A stretch of DNA of 53,182 nucleotides from Paludibacteraceae bacterium (GTDB lineage: Bacteria > Bacteroidota > Bacteroidia > Bacteroidales > Paludibacteraceae), in NCBI GenBank assembly GCA_017525455.1, contig JAFXSS010000081.1, positions 1 to 53,182 of the forward strand. The letters run 5' to 3'. The notes under the pieces were generated by a model. It had not been told where the DNA came from. It saw only the letters and a list, made by a program, of their open reading frames with translations, and did not search any database. Within the stretch, counting starts at the first letter, position 1. Each line of letters opens with the position of its first letter. Both the position numbers and the translations under genes were made by a program. Shown here in pieces: positions 9,622 to 18,024 of this stretch.

Positions 9622-10658
9622 TGACGAATCATAGAGTGTTGATAGTAGGCGATTCACGTAAGATGAAAGGCGGGGTTTCCACCGTGATAAAAACGATGGA
9701 GAACTCTTATTTATGGCATAAGTATCAATGCCGATGGCTGGAGTGTCAGATTAATGCATCTAAATGGATGAAAGTATTATATCTGCTCCGCGGCATGTTA
9801 CTTGCATTATTCGTTGTACCCCGGTATCAAGTAATTCATTTTCATACAACTCCCGGTAATAGTATACGTGTTCAGTTTGGTATTTTTGTATATGCTCTCA
9901 TGTGGCGAAAGCATATTATACTTCATCTGCATGTGGGTAATCAGTTGATGCATGCTCAGAATGACAAAATATTTGCATTTTGCTGCCAAAAGGCAGATGC
10001 GATAGTTACATTAGGCGAGGTGTGGAGGCAGTACATTCCTGTTGCTGACAAATCTAAAGTGCATGTAATATATAACCCGGCTCCAATAGTGTCAACTCCG
10101 TGTGTACCCCAAAAGTATTTCTTGTTTGCCGCATACTTGGACATTATTTACAAAGCGTACGACGTTTTGATAAAAGGTTGGGCAGTCGTAGCCAGAACTC
10201 ATCCTGATTGGAAGTTAGTGGTATGCGGAGCAGGTGAGGTCGATAATTTGATGCGATTTATTCGTGAAGAAGGTGTTGATGCCTCGGTGGATTTTCGCGG
10301 TTGGGTTGATGGAGAGCAGAAAAAGCAGTTGTTTGAGCATGCCTATGGCTATATCATGACTAGTGTTTTGGAGGGACTGCCAATGTCTATTTTGGAATCT
10401 TTGGCAATGGGAGTCCCAGTTGTCACCACTCCTGTGGGAAGTCTGCCTGAAATACTTGAAAACGGCAAGAATGCGTTGATCTTTGATTTTAATGATGCAC
10501 AGGGGATGGCTGAATGTGTCATTAGGCTGATTGATGAGAATACCTTACGCCGGCATTTGGTGGACGGTGGTCAGCAATTAGCAGAAGGGAGACTATCTGT
10601 GAATTGTTTTGTCAATCAGGTGAACGAATTATATCTATCACTTGTAAATGAGAAGTAA
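9621..10658 (+). CDS. GT4 family glycosyltransferase
   Basis: The 345-residue GT-B protein begins MTNHRVLIVGDSRKMKGGVSTV, where GGVSTV is the Gly-rich acceptor-domain loop of family 4. IHFHTTPG and LHLHVGN follow in the first domain. The donor domain shows TSVLEGLPMSILESLAMGVP, a textbook E-x7-E motif. I prefer the ATG at 9621 over GTG at 9618 because it gives the TGATG overlap common in this operon. It is a cytoplasmic enzyme that adds one sugar to the lipid-linked unit. The linkage is unknown. Confidence 0.9.
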   Translation: MTNHRVLIVGDSRKMKGGVSTVIKTMENSYLWHKYQCRWLECQINASKWMKVLYLLRGMLLALFVVPRYQVIHFHTTPGNSIRVQFGIFVYALMWRKHIILHLHVGNQLMHAQNDKIFAFCCQKADAIVTLGEVWRQYIPVADKSKVHVIYNPAPIVSTPCVPQKYFLFAAYLDIIYKAYDVLIKGWAVVARTHPDWKLVVCGAGEVDNLMRFIREEGVDASVDFRGWVDGEQKKQLFEHAYGYIMTSVLEGLPMSILESLAMGVPVVTTPVGSLPEILENGKNALIFDFNDAQGMAECVIRLIDENTLRRHLVDGGQQLAEGRLSVNCFVNQVNELYLSLVNEK

Positions 10659-10659
10659 T

Positions 10660-11526
10660 ATGTGTGTCTTAATAATGGGAGGACGTTCATTTGTCGGGGA
10701 TGGATTACCCGTTTATTTGATGTCGTGTGGATATGATGTGGAGACGTTTTCGCACGGTAAGGAGGAACGGACTGGAAACAATATATATGGTAGATATTTC
10801 TGTGTCAACACCAATAGCCATATGGCTTCCAATTATGATGTGGTGATTAATTTGGCAATCTTGAAGGATCAGTCTGCTGCGGAGAATTGTCGATATATAC
10901 AGACATTGATAGATTTTTGTAATACCCACCATGTGAAAAAACTGATACATTTTTCCTCCATCATGGTGTATAATTATGGCGAATCGGTTGTAAGTGAACA
11001 AACCCCAATTGCCCGTTCGTCAGAGACTTATATGCAGGGCTATGGCCGGATAAAGATAGCTGTTGATGAATATCTCTTGACACATCGTCAGGAACTCGAC
11101 GCTGAATTGGTGCTTGTCCGCCCCGGGTATGTGTTGGCAGACAACAGGCCTTGCCCGTTCATCATCAACCTGCCTTTGGGCATACATTTGATCAAAGGCG
11201 ACAAACGCAGCAAACAACCGATTGTTTTGCGAGAGGATATACATCGAGCCTTGGCGGCTATCATTGCTACTGAGCATAACAATCCGGTTTATCATTTCTT
11301 CCCGTCTGACGGAATGACAAAGCATCGTTATGCACAGCAAACAGTAGGCGGAGTGGTCCTAACTATGCCCAAGTGGCTGTTTGAGCGAATCCCGTATGCA
11401 TTGGCCAAGTTGCATGTTATTCCGTGGAGCTTGTATTCTCGTTTTCAGGGAATGTATATTTATTCTGACTTTCGGTCAGTGCAGACAGAACAAAAATTAC
11501 ATATTCATTTTAATAGTTTAGCATAA
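10660..11526 (+). CDS. NAD-dependent epimerase/dehydratase (extended SDR)
   Basis: The 288-residue protein starts MCVLIMGGRSFVGDGL, a Rossmann dinucleotide loop of the GGxxFxG type. FSSIMVYN supplies the catalytic Ser region and YGRIK the YxxxK pair of short-chain dehydrogenases. The family converts nucleotide sugars, for example by 4-epimerisation or 4-reduction. The exact sugar cannot be read from sequence. An earlier ATG at 10648 would add four residues and is possible. The gene starts beside the stop of the upstream GT4 and its TAA overlaps the next ATG by one base. Confidence 0.82.
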   Translation: MCVLIMGGRSFVGDGLPVYLMSCGYDVETFSHGKEERTGNNIYGRYFCVNTNSHMASNYDVVINLAILKDQSAAENCRYIQTLIDFCNTHHVKKLIHFSSIMVYNYGESVVSEQTPIARSSETYMQGYGRIKIAVDEYLLTHRQELDAELVLVRPGYVLADNRPCPFIINLPLGIHLIKGDKRSKQPIVLREDIHRALAAIIATEHNNPVYHFFPSDGMTKHRYAQQTVGGVVLTMPKWLFERIPYALAKLHVIPWSLYSRFQGMYIYSDFRSVQTEQKLHIHFNSLA

Positions 11527-12896
11527 TGCGTATAGCAGTAATAGGGGCCGGTACATATGGCAGTTATGTCATCGACAGCCTGTTGACAAAATATCCCCAA
11601 GCCGACATTACTTTGTTTGACGTCGGGCAACGAGGCGTGAAAAATGAGCAGGAAATAGGGTATTATACCGCACTCAAGCAAGCGATGTACAAGGGGCTGT
11701 CCGATGGACGATATTTTGGTTTCGGGGGAGCTTCTGATAAATGGGGCGGACAGTTGTTGACTTTCACCGAAAATGACTTCGCCCATCCGGATGCGTTCAT
11801 GCAGGATGTTATCCGTGTGGATAAGGCGCGCAAAGATGAGATGCTGGCTAAGTTCAAGATAGAGAACAAGTATCCCGAGCATCGCATATCCGATAAGTTG
11901 TTTACCAAGACCGGTGTGTGGTTGAGTGCGTTTCACCGCAACTTTTTCAATTGGTTCAAGATTCATAAGCGAAAGCAGGTGCATATACTGACGCATGCCC
12001 GAGTCGTCAAACTTGTAGCAGGTAACAAGAATTCTATCAAGGAAGTTATCTATCTGCAAGACGGCAAGGAGCAGGCAGCCTCATTTGATTATTATTTCCT
12101 GACAGCCGGAGCATTTGAGAGTGCACGTATCCTGCTGTCATCGGGTATGATGAAAGACAGCAAAGTGTACTTCTCTGATCATCTGTCTACTAAGGTGTTT
12201 AAGATCAAGGGCAAGACGATGATCAAAGATGAAGACTTCATCTTCCGTATGCGTGGCACATCGCTTATCACCAAGCGCATGATTGGTGAGCAAAACGACT
12301 GCTCATATTACATCCATCCGGTATTCAATCTGCGGTTCCCGTTCTTTGAATGCATGAAGGAGGTGCTGTTCAAGCACCATTTCGAATGGAAATATATCTG
12401 GATTGCCCTCAAGGATATACCTCATTGCCTCGGCTTTGCATGGGCTGTGTTGGCGCAGCGCAAGATGTATGTGATGAACAACGAGTGGTATCTGTATATC
12501 GATGCAGAGAACCCTGCCAAAGATTGCTACATCACGCTGTCAGATCATAAAGATGCGTTTGGCCTACCGGGCCTGGATGTTTATTACCATATAGGTGATA
12601 AGGCTCAGGATGTATATGACGATGCAAAACATGCAGCGCAGAAAGTTCTCGATGATGCCGGTGTTACGTATGAAGTGCTGGCGGATAAGATTGATGTGCA
12701 GACGTGCGAGGATATCTATCATCCGTATGGGATGTTTGATTTTCGGGATATGAATGATTATTTCAGCCGTTGGGCTAACATGCTGGTGGTTACTACCGGT
12801 TGCTTGCCGCGTAGCGGTGGCATCAATCCTACTGCATCGTTGTTGCCTGTGGTGGATGAGTTTATAGAGAGTCATGCGTTTGCGGGTACTAATTAA
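11526..12896 (+). CDS. GMC-like FAD-dependent oxidoreductase
   Basis: The 456-residue protein opens with VIGAGTYGSYV, the GxGxxG FAD-binding loop (residues 7-12). FGFGGASDKWGG near residue 60 fits the second FAD contact of the glucose-methanol-choline group. The C-terminal HPYGMFDF and TTGCLPRSGGINPT match the family's active-site histidine and final flavin-contact segment. Oxidoreductases of this type occur in glycan loci, where they may oxidise a sugar hydroxyl. The substrate here is unknown. It overlaps the upstream epimerase by one base and the downstream GT by 23 bases. Confidence 0.8.
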   Translation: MRIAVIGAGTYGSYVIDSLLTKYPQADITLFDVGQRGVKNEQEIGYYTALKQAMYKGLSDGRYFGFGGASDKWGGQLLTFTENDFAHPDAFMQDVIRVDKARKDEMLAKFKIENKYPEHRISDKLFTKTGVWLSAFHRNFFNWFKIHKRKQVHILTHARVVKLVAGNKNSIKEVIYLQDGKEQAASFDYYFLTAGAFESARILLSSGMMKDSKVYFSDHLSTKVFKIKGKTMIKDEDFIFRMRGTSLITKRMIGEQNDCSYYIHPVFNLRFPFFECMKEVLFKHHFEWKYIWIALKDIPHCLGFAWAVLAQRKMYVMNNEWYLYIDAENPAKDCYITLSDHKDAFGLPGLDVYYHIGDKAQDVYDDAKHAAQKVLDDAGVTYEVLADKIDVQTCEDIYHPYGMFDFRDMNDYFSRWANMLVVTTGCLPRSGGINPTASLLPVVDEFIESHAFAGTN

Positions 12897-14148
12897 TAGT
12901 TATACATGTTGCCCTGATATGGGTTCAGAACCCGGTATGGGTTGGCACTGGATCACATCGCTGGCACAATACTGCGAATGTTATGTTGTGTCAGAGGGCG
13001 AATTCCGCCCGCAGGTAGAGCAATGGATGGCGCAGCCGGATAACCGAGAGCTTGCCCAGGCACTGCATTTCTACTGGTTGCCGATAGGCGGTCGTGATGT
13101 ACAAAGATGCTCCCGTATTCGTCAGATGTGCTGGAATCAAGGCGATTGGCGATTCTATTATTATTACCGCAAGTGGCAAAAGCGTGTGGCGGATTGTGCA
13201 CGTGATATTATTGATGTTCAGAATAAACAAGGTGAACCGATTCATATCCTTCATCAACTGAACATGATAGGCTTTCGAGAGCCAGGATATTTGTGGCAGG
13301 TGTCCAAGGAGAAGAATGTGCCTTTCGTGTGGGGGCCAGTAGGAGGAATGAAAATGTTTCCCTTGGCATATGCATCCAGTTGGAAGCAAAAATGTTTTAA
13401 TTGGTTGAAGAACCAACTGACAATAACGCAACTGAAATATAGTATTCGCGTAAAGCGCGCAGTACAACAAGCCAAGGCTGTAATAGCATCCATACCGGAT
13501 TCTCAAAAGGCTATTTCCAAGTATTACGGATGTGACAGTATAATCATTCCGGAAACAGGCTGCGAGGCGCCGCTAATCCGGCAAGTAGGTGCGAACTTGC
13601 ATGGCTTTTCTGTTTTATGGGTCGGTAAATTTGACTATAGAAAAAGATTGGATATTGCCATTTCTGCCATTTCTGCCACTAAAAATAAGAATATTTCTTT
13701 AACGATATGTGGCTCCGGAAATCAGAAGCAGATTGAAGAAGCAAGAAGACTTGTGAGAGAATTAAATATTGAGGATCAGGTCTTGTTTGCAGGGCTCAAA
13801 AAGAATAGTGAGGTGAAGTCGGAAATGTTGCGGGCTGACATCTTACTATTTACCAGTGTAAGCGAAGATACATCAACGGTGGTGATGGAGGCTATATCAG
13901 CCCAACTTCCTGTCGTGTGTTTTGACTGTTGTGGCATGGCTGCGGTCATTAATGATAGAGTGGGAATCAAGGTTCCGCTCTCGACACCCCGTTATTCCAT
14001 TGCCGATATAGCAGAAACGTTGAATCAGTTGTACATAAATGAAGGGCTTCTTATGCAAATGAGACAGAATTGTCTGACGCGCGCTTCTGAACTTTCATGG
14101 GGAAATGAGGCAAATCAGATTGTACGTCTGTACCGGACATTGGTATAA
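12874..14148 (+). CDS. GT4 family glycosyltransferase
   Basis: The 424-residue GT-B enzyme contains SEPGMGWHW near the N-terminus, a signature I associate with a Bacteroidales group of family 4 transferases that have an extended acceptor domain. VWGPVGG lies near residue 155. The donor domain shows TSVSEDTSTVVMEAISAQLP, with the usual pair of acidic residues. Its ATG lies inside the end of the flavoprotein gene, so the two are translationally coupled. The 46 bases that follow show no clear promoter. Confidence 0.88.
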   Translation: MRLRVLINSYTCCPDMGSEPGMGWHWITSLAQYCECYVVSEGEFRPQVEQWMAQPDNRELAQALHFYWLPIGGRDVQRCSRIRQMCWNQGDWRFYYYYRKWQKRVADCARDIIDVQNKQGEPIHILHQLNMIGFREPGYLWQVSKEKNVPFVWGPVGGMKMFPLAYASSWKQKCFNWLKNQLTITQLKYSIRVKRAVQQAKAVIASIPDSQKAISKYYGCDSIIIPETGCEAPLIRQVGANLHGFSVLWVGKFDYRKRLDIAISAISATKNKNISLTICGSGNQKQIEEARRLVRELNIEDQVLFAGLKKNSEVKSEMLRADILLFTSVSEDTSTVVMEAISAQLPVVCFDCCGMAAVINDRVGIKVPLSTPRYSIADIAETLNQLYINEGLLMQMRQNCLTRASELSWGNEANQIVRLYRTLV

Positions 14149-14194
14149 GTAGAGAGGCTGTAATCCTCAATAATAGAACTTGGTTGCATAACAA

Positions 14195-15112
14195 ATGCAA
14201 AAGGTAGCAACAGTAATAGTAACATTCAATCGTAAGGAATTACTTGCGATTTGCTTGGATGCAGTTGAGAAGCAAGTGTATAAGCCTGCTGTTACGTACA
14301 TCATTGACAATGCGTCAACCGACGGGACGGATGTGTGGGTGCAGACAAATGGATACGACAGAAAGAAATCCAATATTGAATTTCGTTATGTCCGGCTACC
14401 TGAGAATATTGGAGGTTCTGGTGGCTTTCATACCGGGCTAAAGACAGCCTTTGAGGCACATGACAATTTTGATGCCTTTTGGCTGATGGACGATGACGGT
14501 ATACCTGATGCAATGCAACTTGAGAAACTTCTTGTGCATATTGACGAGCGAGATTATTTGTCTCCCTTGGTCGTAGCTAAGGAAAACCCGAGTAAACTTT
14601 CGTTCGGTGGCAGCCCGAATGTTGCCGATTTTGAGGCAAAAGCTGATAATCTCGGATTGGTTGATAATGTAGCATTCCCGTTCAACGGAGTGCTGTATTC
14701 TCGTAAGTTGGTAGAAATGGTAGGCTATCCGGTCAAAGAACTGTTTATATGGGGTGATGAGATAAATTATCAGTTGCGGTGTATTGAAAAAGGATTTGTT
14801 CCGACGGTTGTGACTGATGCAATACATATTCACCCCGCGGACAGGCAAACTCCGGAAATCATATTGCGTAATCTGAAAGTCACGATACCGACGCAAGACT
14901 GGAAGCTCTATTGCTATGTGCGCAACAAGATGTATAACCTGCGGACACTGGCTACGCTCAAGCATTTCGTGGGCGATACGTGTCGATTGTTATTCCGCTA
15001 TACCATATATTTTACATTCTATTCCTTCGAGTGGAGACGGCTAGGCATCGTGTATCGCGCAATGTGGGATGGCTTCCGCAAAGATTTAAGCAGATTGGAT
15101 AATTACAGATGA
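14195..15112 (+). CDS. GT2 family glycosyltransferase (galactofuranosyl/rhamnosyltransferase-like)
   Basis: The 305-residue protein has the compact GT-A layout of the GlfT/RfbF-like branch: VTFNRKELL, IDNASTDGT, the loop NIGGSGGFHTG (residues 71-81), the metal site WLMDDDG (DDD at 99-101) and FIWGDEINYQLR with the catalytic acid. That branch transfers galactofuranose or rhamnose in mycobacteria and Gram-negative bacteria, so a similar donor is plausible but not shown. Two hydrophobic stretches lie near the C-terminus. The last codon overlaps the transposase-like gene that follows (ATGA). Confidence 0.85.
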   Translation: MQKVATVIVTFNRKELLAICLDAVEKQVYKPAVTYIIDNASTDGTDVWVQTNGYDRKKSNIEFRYVRLPENIGGSGGFHTGLKTAFEAHDNFDAFWLMDDDGIPDAMQLEKLLVHIDERDYLSPLVVAKENPSKLSFGGSPNVADFEAKADNLGLVDNVAFPFNGVLYSRKLVEMVGYPVKELFIWGDEINYQLRCIEKGFVPTVVTDAIHIHPADRQTPEIILRNLKVTIPTQDWKLYCYVRNKMYNLRTLATLKHFVGDTCRLLFRYTIYFTFYSFEWRRLGIVYRAMWDGFRKDLSRLDNYR

Positions 15113-16260
15113 CGGATTGGCAGTCATATTGGGACAAGAAACGGGAAACAGGAGGGGCACGACCTATGCAGACCACCTCGCATCGGGCGCGTAAGTCATG
15201 GAACGACTATAGCGGCTGTGGTATTTATCATATTACCATTGTCACCCACAATCGACAGCGCGTGTTTGGCGAACTGAACCGTGACCTTGGTCATCCCCAG
15301 GTTATATTGACCAAACTTGGCCAATTCGTGGCGGAGCAGTGGCTGAAGATCCCTGACATCCAGTCCGAAAAAGGGCGAAAGGTAAGTGTGCTTGGTCATC
15401 AGGTCATGCCTGACCATTTTCACGGCGTTTTGCGAGTGGAAGAGCCTATGGATGTTAGCATGGGGTGTATCATACGCGACTTCAAGGCTGTCTGCACCAA
15501 AGAGTGCCGCCGTATGTATCAGCCAAGCTTAGCTGATCTATTAGAGCACCCTGACACGCAAGCCCGTCTTGAACACATGTCCCATCGCCAGCGTGAAGAC
15601 TATTACGCCTCGATTGGTGCAGAACCGCTGTTTGATGACAATTACGATGATACCATTTGTTACCGCAAAGGGCAACTGGAGAACATCATCCGATACGTAC
15701 AGGATAACCCGCGACGTGCTATCTTGCGGGCAATGCAGCCGGATTTCTTCAAGCGTATTCAGCACATAACAATCGATGGCGTTGATTTTGCTGCGTATGG
15801 CAACTTGTTCCTTCTTCGCCGTCCGTGGAAGGAGCAAGTGTTCTGCCATCGTTGGCGTATGGATGGTGAAAAGCGTGATTATAGCACCCCGTATGAGAAG
15901 ACCGATGAATATCAATATCAACGCTCTGCATGGTTGCAAGCGGCTGAGGATGGTGCTGTGTTGATTACACCGGGTATATCCAAAGGAGAACAACAACTGG
16001 TGAAAGACTGCATGGAGCAGGAGCTACCGCTGATTCATTTGCAATCCGAACCCATAGGCACAAATTGGCATCCCGAATACAAACGGTACGAATTGTGTGC
16101 TTCCGGTAAACTTCTAATCCTCTCACCTTGGCAGTTGGATGATCAAGGCGATGTGAATGGAGTGCCTGCAGATACGGCTTATAGCCGTTTCCACAATCTG
16201 AATGACCTCGCCCGACTGATTTGTGATGACGAATCCCCTGATATGCTCATCAAACGCTAA
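15109..16260 (+). CDS. REP-associated (IS200-like) tyrosine transposase with extra C-terminal Rossmann-like domain
   Basis: Residues 35-235 match the Y1/RAYT transposase family. IYHITIVTHNRQRVF is the first strand, MPDHFHGVL holds the HxH metal site (H103, H105), and RYVQDNPRRAIL holds the probable catalytic Tyr196. Beyond that is a further 150-residue part with LITPGISKGEQQLV and KLLILSPW, which looks like a DprA-type nucleotide-binding fold. RAYTs usually cut and join single-stranded DNA at short palindromes. Related palindromes lie inside this gene (15518-15537) and just after its stop (16265-16284). The gene overlaps the GT upstream by four bases, so it is embedded in the polysaccharide operon. 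No terminal repeats of a complete insertion sequence are visible. Confidence 0.82.
   Translation: MTDWQSYWDKKRETGGARPMQTTSHRARKSWNDYSGCGIYHITIVTHNRQRVFGELNRDLGHPQVILTKLGQFVAEQWLKIPDIQSEKGRKVSVLGHQVMPDHFHGVLRVEEPMDVSMGCIIRDFKAVCTKECRRMYQPSLADLLEHPDTQARLEHMSHRQREDYYASIGAEPLFDDNYDDTICYRKGQLENIIRYVQDNPRRAILRAMQPDFFKRIQHITIDGVDFAAYGNLFLLRRPWKEQVFCHRWRMDGEKRDYSTPYEKTDEYQYQRSAWLQAAEDGAVLITPGISKGEQQLVKDCMEQELPLIHLQSEPIGTNWHPEYKRYELCASGKLLILSPWQLDDQGDVNGVPADTAYSRFHNLNDLARLICDDESPDMLIKR
15518..15537. repeat. REP-like palindrome inside the transposase gene
   Basis: The 20-base ATCAGCCAAGCTTAGCTGAT is an inverted repeat with a single mismatched pair. It encodes the residues around QPSLAD of the RAYT-like protein. 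It differs at only two positions from the palindrome after the stop codon, and one of these differences changes the pairing in the stem. Confidence 0.6.
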
Positions 16261-16264
16261 GATA

Positions 16265-16284
16265 ATCAGCCAAACTTGGCTGAT
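16265..16284. repeat. REP-like palindrome just after the transposase stop
   Basis: Nine-base arms ATCAGCCAA and TTGGCTGAT surround a two-base centre, starting four bases after the stop codon. It may be the recognition hairpin of the adjacent RAYT-type transposase, or simply a terminator or mRNA-end hairpin. The following bases (AAATATATAT) lack a clean T tract. A shorter CCAAACTTGG core also occurs at 15311-15320. Confidence 0.6.
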
Positions 16285-16292
16285 AAATATAT

Positions 16293-17039
16293 ATGCTATC
16301 CTTATATACCCTCAACATCCTCCCTTCCAAGCAAGCCTTGTCCAACCTCCCCAAGGGCAAGCTGCTCATCAACACCATCAACGCCCATTCGTACAACGTG
16401 GCGCAGCAGGATGCGTTGTTTGCCGAGGCGCTGGCCAATGGCGATGTGCTGACTGCCGATGGGGCAAGTATCGTGCATGCGTGCCGTTGGCTACGCACAC
16501 CGTCGCAACCCAAGGAACGTATAGCTGGATGGGACGTCTTCATCCATGAGATGACAACTCTTGCGAAGCGTGCAGAGGCAGAGCACACACATCCGACGGT
16601 GTTTTTCATGGGCTCATCGCCTGCAGTGCTGCAACGCATAGTGGAGCGGGCTGCACTGGATTATCCACATCTGAAGATCGTTACGTACTCGCCGCCATAC
16701 AAACCCGAGTTTTCGCAGGAAGACAATATAGCGATCCTCAGCGCAATCAACGCGGCCAATCCTGATCTGCTATGGATAGGCATGACTGCTCCCAAGCAGG
16801 AGAAATGGACATATTATCATTGGCAAGATCTGAATATACATTGCCACGTAGGCACCATAGGCGCGGTGTTCGATTTTTATGCCGGCACAGCCAAACGTGC
16901 ACCGCTATGGTGGCAGCGTCACTCTCTTGAATGGCTGTACCGCCTGCTGACTGAACCAAGCCGTATGTGGCGCAGGTATATCATCGGCAATGCACTGTTC
17001 ATTCACAATATCCTCAAAGAGAAGCGTGCAAAGCGATAG
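16293..17039 (+). CDS. WecG/TagA/CpsF family glycosyltransferase (GT26)
   Basis: The 248-residue protein carries the family motifs NTINAHSYN (residues 27-35), LTADGAS (53-59), FFMGSSP and IGMTAPKQEKW, the last being the conserved PKQE segment. It ends with a WLYRLLTEPSRMWRRY helix typical of the membrane-docking C-terminus. Members add the second sugar to undecaprenyl-PP-linked acceptors (ManNAc or ManNAcA in the best-known cases). It is therefore likely an early step of repeat-unit synthesis. It starts nine bases after the palindrome and overlaps the next gene by 14 bases. Confidence 0.92.
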   Translation: MLSLYTLNILPSKQALSNLPKGKLLINTINAHSYNVAQQDALFAEALANGDVLTADGASIVHACRWLRTPSQPKERIAGWDVFIHEMTTLAKRAEAEHTHPTVFFMGSSPAVLQRIVERAALDYPHLKIVTYSPPYKPEFSQEDNIAILSAINAANPDLLWIGMTAPKQEKWTYYHWQDLNIHCHVGTIGAVFDFYAGTAKRAPLWWQRHSLEWLYRLLTEPSRMWRRYIIGNALFIHNILKEKRAKR

Positions 17040-18024
17040 AGCATATACATTTCTATTAGCCCTGCTGCGGCTGGCTTTGGGAGAGGATGTGCAAAACATG
17101 CCCATGGCTTTGTCGCCTGACGAGTGGCGCGAGGTGTATCGCATGGCGGCCAAGCATGCCGTAATTGCTATCGCGTGGGATGGGGTAGAACAGTTGCAAC
17201 AGCATACCCCGCAGATGCTCCAGTCCATGCCTGCTGATCTGATGGGCAAGTGGTTTGCTGATGTGCATGCTATCGAGACCGCTGATTTCCGCATGGCCAA
17301 GCATACCGCTCAAGTTCAGAAACTTATGAGCGATGGCGGATTTGATTCGCAAGTGCTTAAAGGCGCTACTTTGGCAGCCTATTACCCCAAACCGGAACAT
17401 CGCCAGGCGGCTGATATTGACTTGTGGGTACTACCGCAACAGGGCAAGTCGCTTGTAGCGCATCGTCAGGATCTGCTGAAGTACCTGCAGTCGCAACATG
17501 CAGCCGCGGTAGGTCAAGTCGTGTACCATCATATAGAAACGACAATTGGCGATGTGGAGGTAGAGATGCATGTTACACCCACATGGCTCTGCCATCCGTT
17601 GCATAACCGCCGCTTGCAGCAACTATTTGCGCAAAACCGCCAACTCACTCCCGAACAGCAGGAACTATACACTTTGCTTCATGCGTTCCGCCACATTTAT
17701 CACGATGGGTTGGCGCTAAGGCATGTGTTGGATTTTTATCTGGTCAGCGCATCCAATCGCCAACGCGGCATCTCTGCACCCTACAAGTTGAATGCGCAGC
17801 TTGGGTTACAGCCTTTTGCGCAAGCCATATGCCAAGTGGCTGATTACGTGATGGGCAAGACGCCTGCCGACCGACTCTCAGCACGCGCCATGCATATTTT
17901 GCAGGCTTTGCCGGAGCGCCGGGTTTCTTGCCGGGTGCAGTGGGATTACCCCGGTGAAACGCTCTGCAACCTGCCTTGGCGGGCGATTCATTATATTTGG
18001 CGAAAATCGCATCACTATGCTTAA
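17026..18024 (+). CDS. NTP_transf_5 family nucleotidyltransferase-like protein
   Basis: I choose the GTG at 17026 (332 residues). A longer form from 16990 would overlap the GT26 gene by 50 bases. LKGATLAAYYP near residue 110 and the DxD pair ADIDLW near 129 match the active-site core of the PF14907 nucleotidyltransferase-fold family. A helical C-terminal half holds HAFRHIYHDG. Members sit in polysaccharide loci and also in lasso-peptide and other RiPP clusters beside PqqD proteins and ABC exporters. Both settings apply here. The reaction is unknown. The gene overlaps the ABC transporter by eight bases, which ties the two together. Confidence 0.8.
   Translation: MQSDRAYTFLLALLRLALGEDVQNMPMALSPDEWREVYRMAAKHAVIAIAWDGVEQLQQHTPQMLQSMPADLMGKWFADVHAIETADFRMAKHTAQVQKLMSDGGFDSQVLKGATLAAYYPKPEHRQAADIDLWVLPQQGKSLVAHRQDLLKYLQSQHAAAVGQVVYHHIETTIGDVEVEMHVTPTWLCHPLHNRRLQQLFAQNRQLTPEQQELYTLLHAFRHIYHDGLALRHVLDFYLVSASNRQRGISAPYKLNAQLGLQPFAQAICQVADYVMGKTPADRLSARAMHILQALPERRVSCRVQWDYPGETLCNLPWRAIHYIWRKSHHYA

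Noticed and set aside
15109-16260. A complete insertion sequence
   Set aside because: No terminal inverted repeats or target duplications are seen, and the gene overlaps its operon neighbour. It fits a domesticated REP transposase better.
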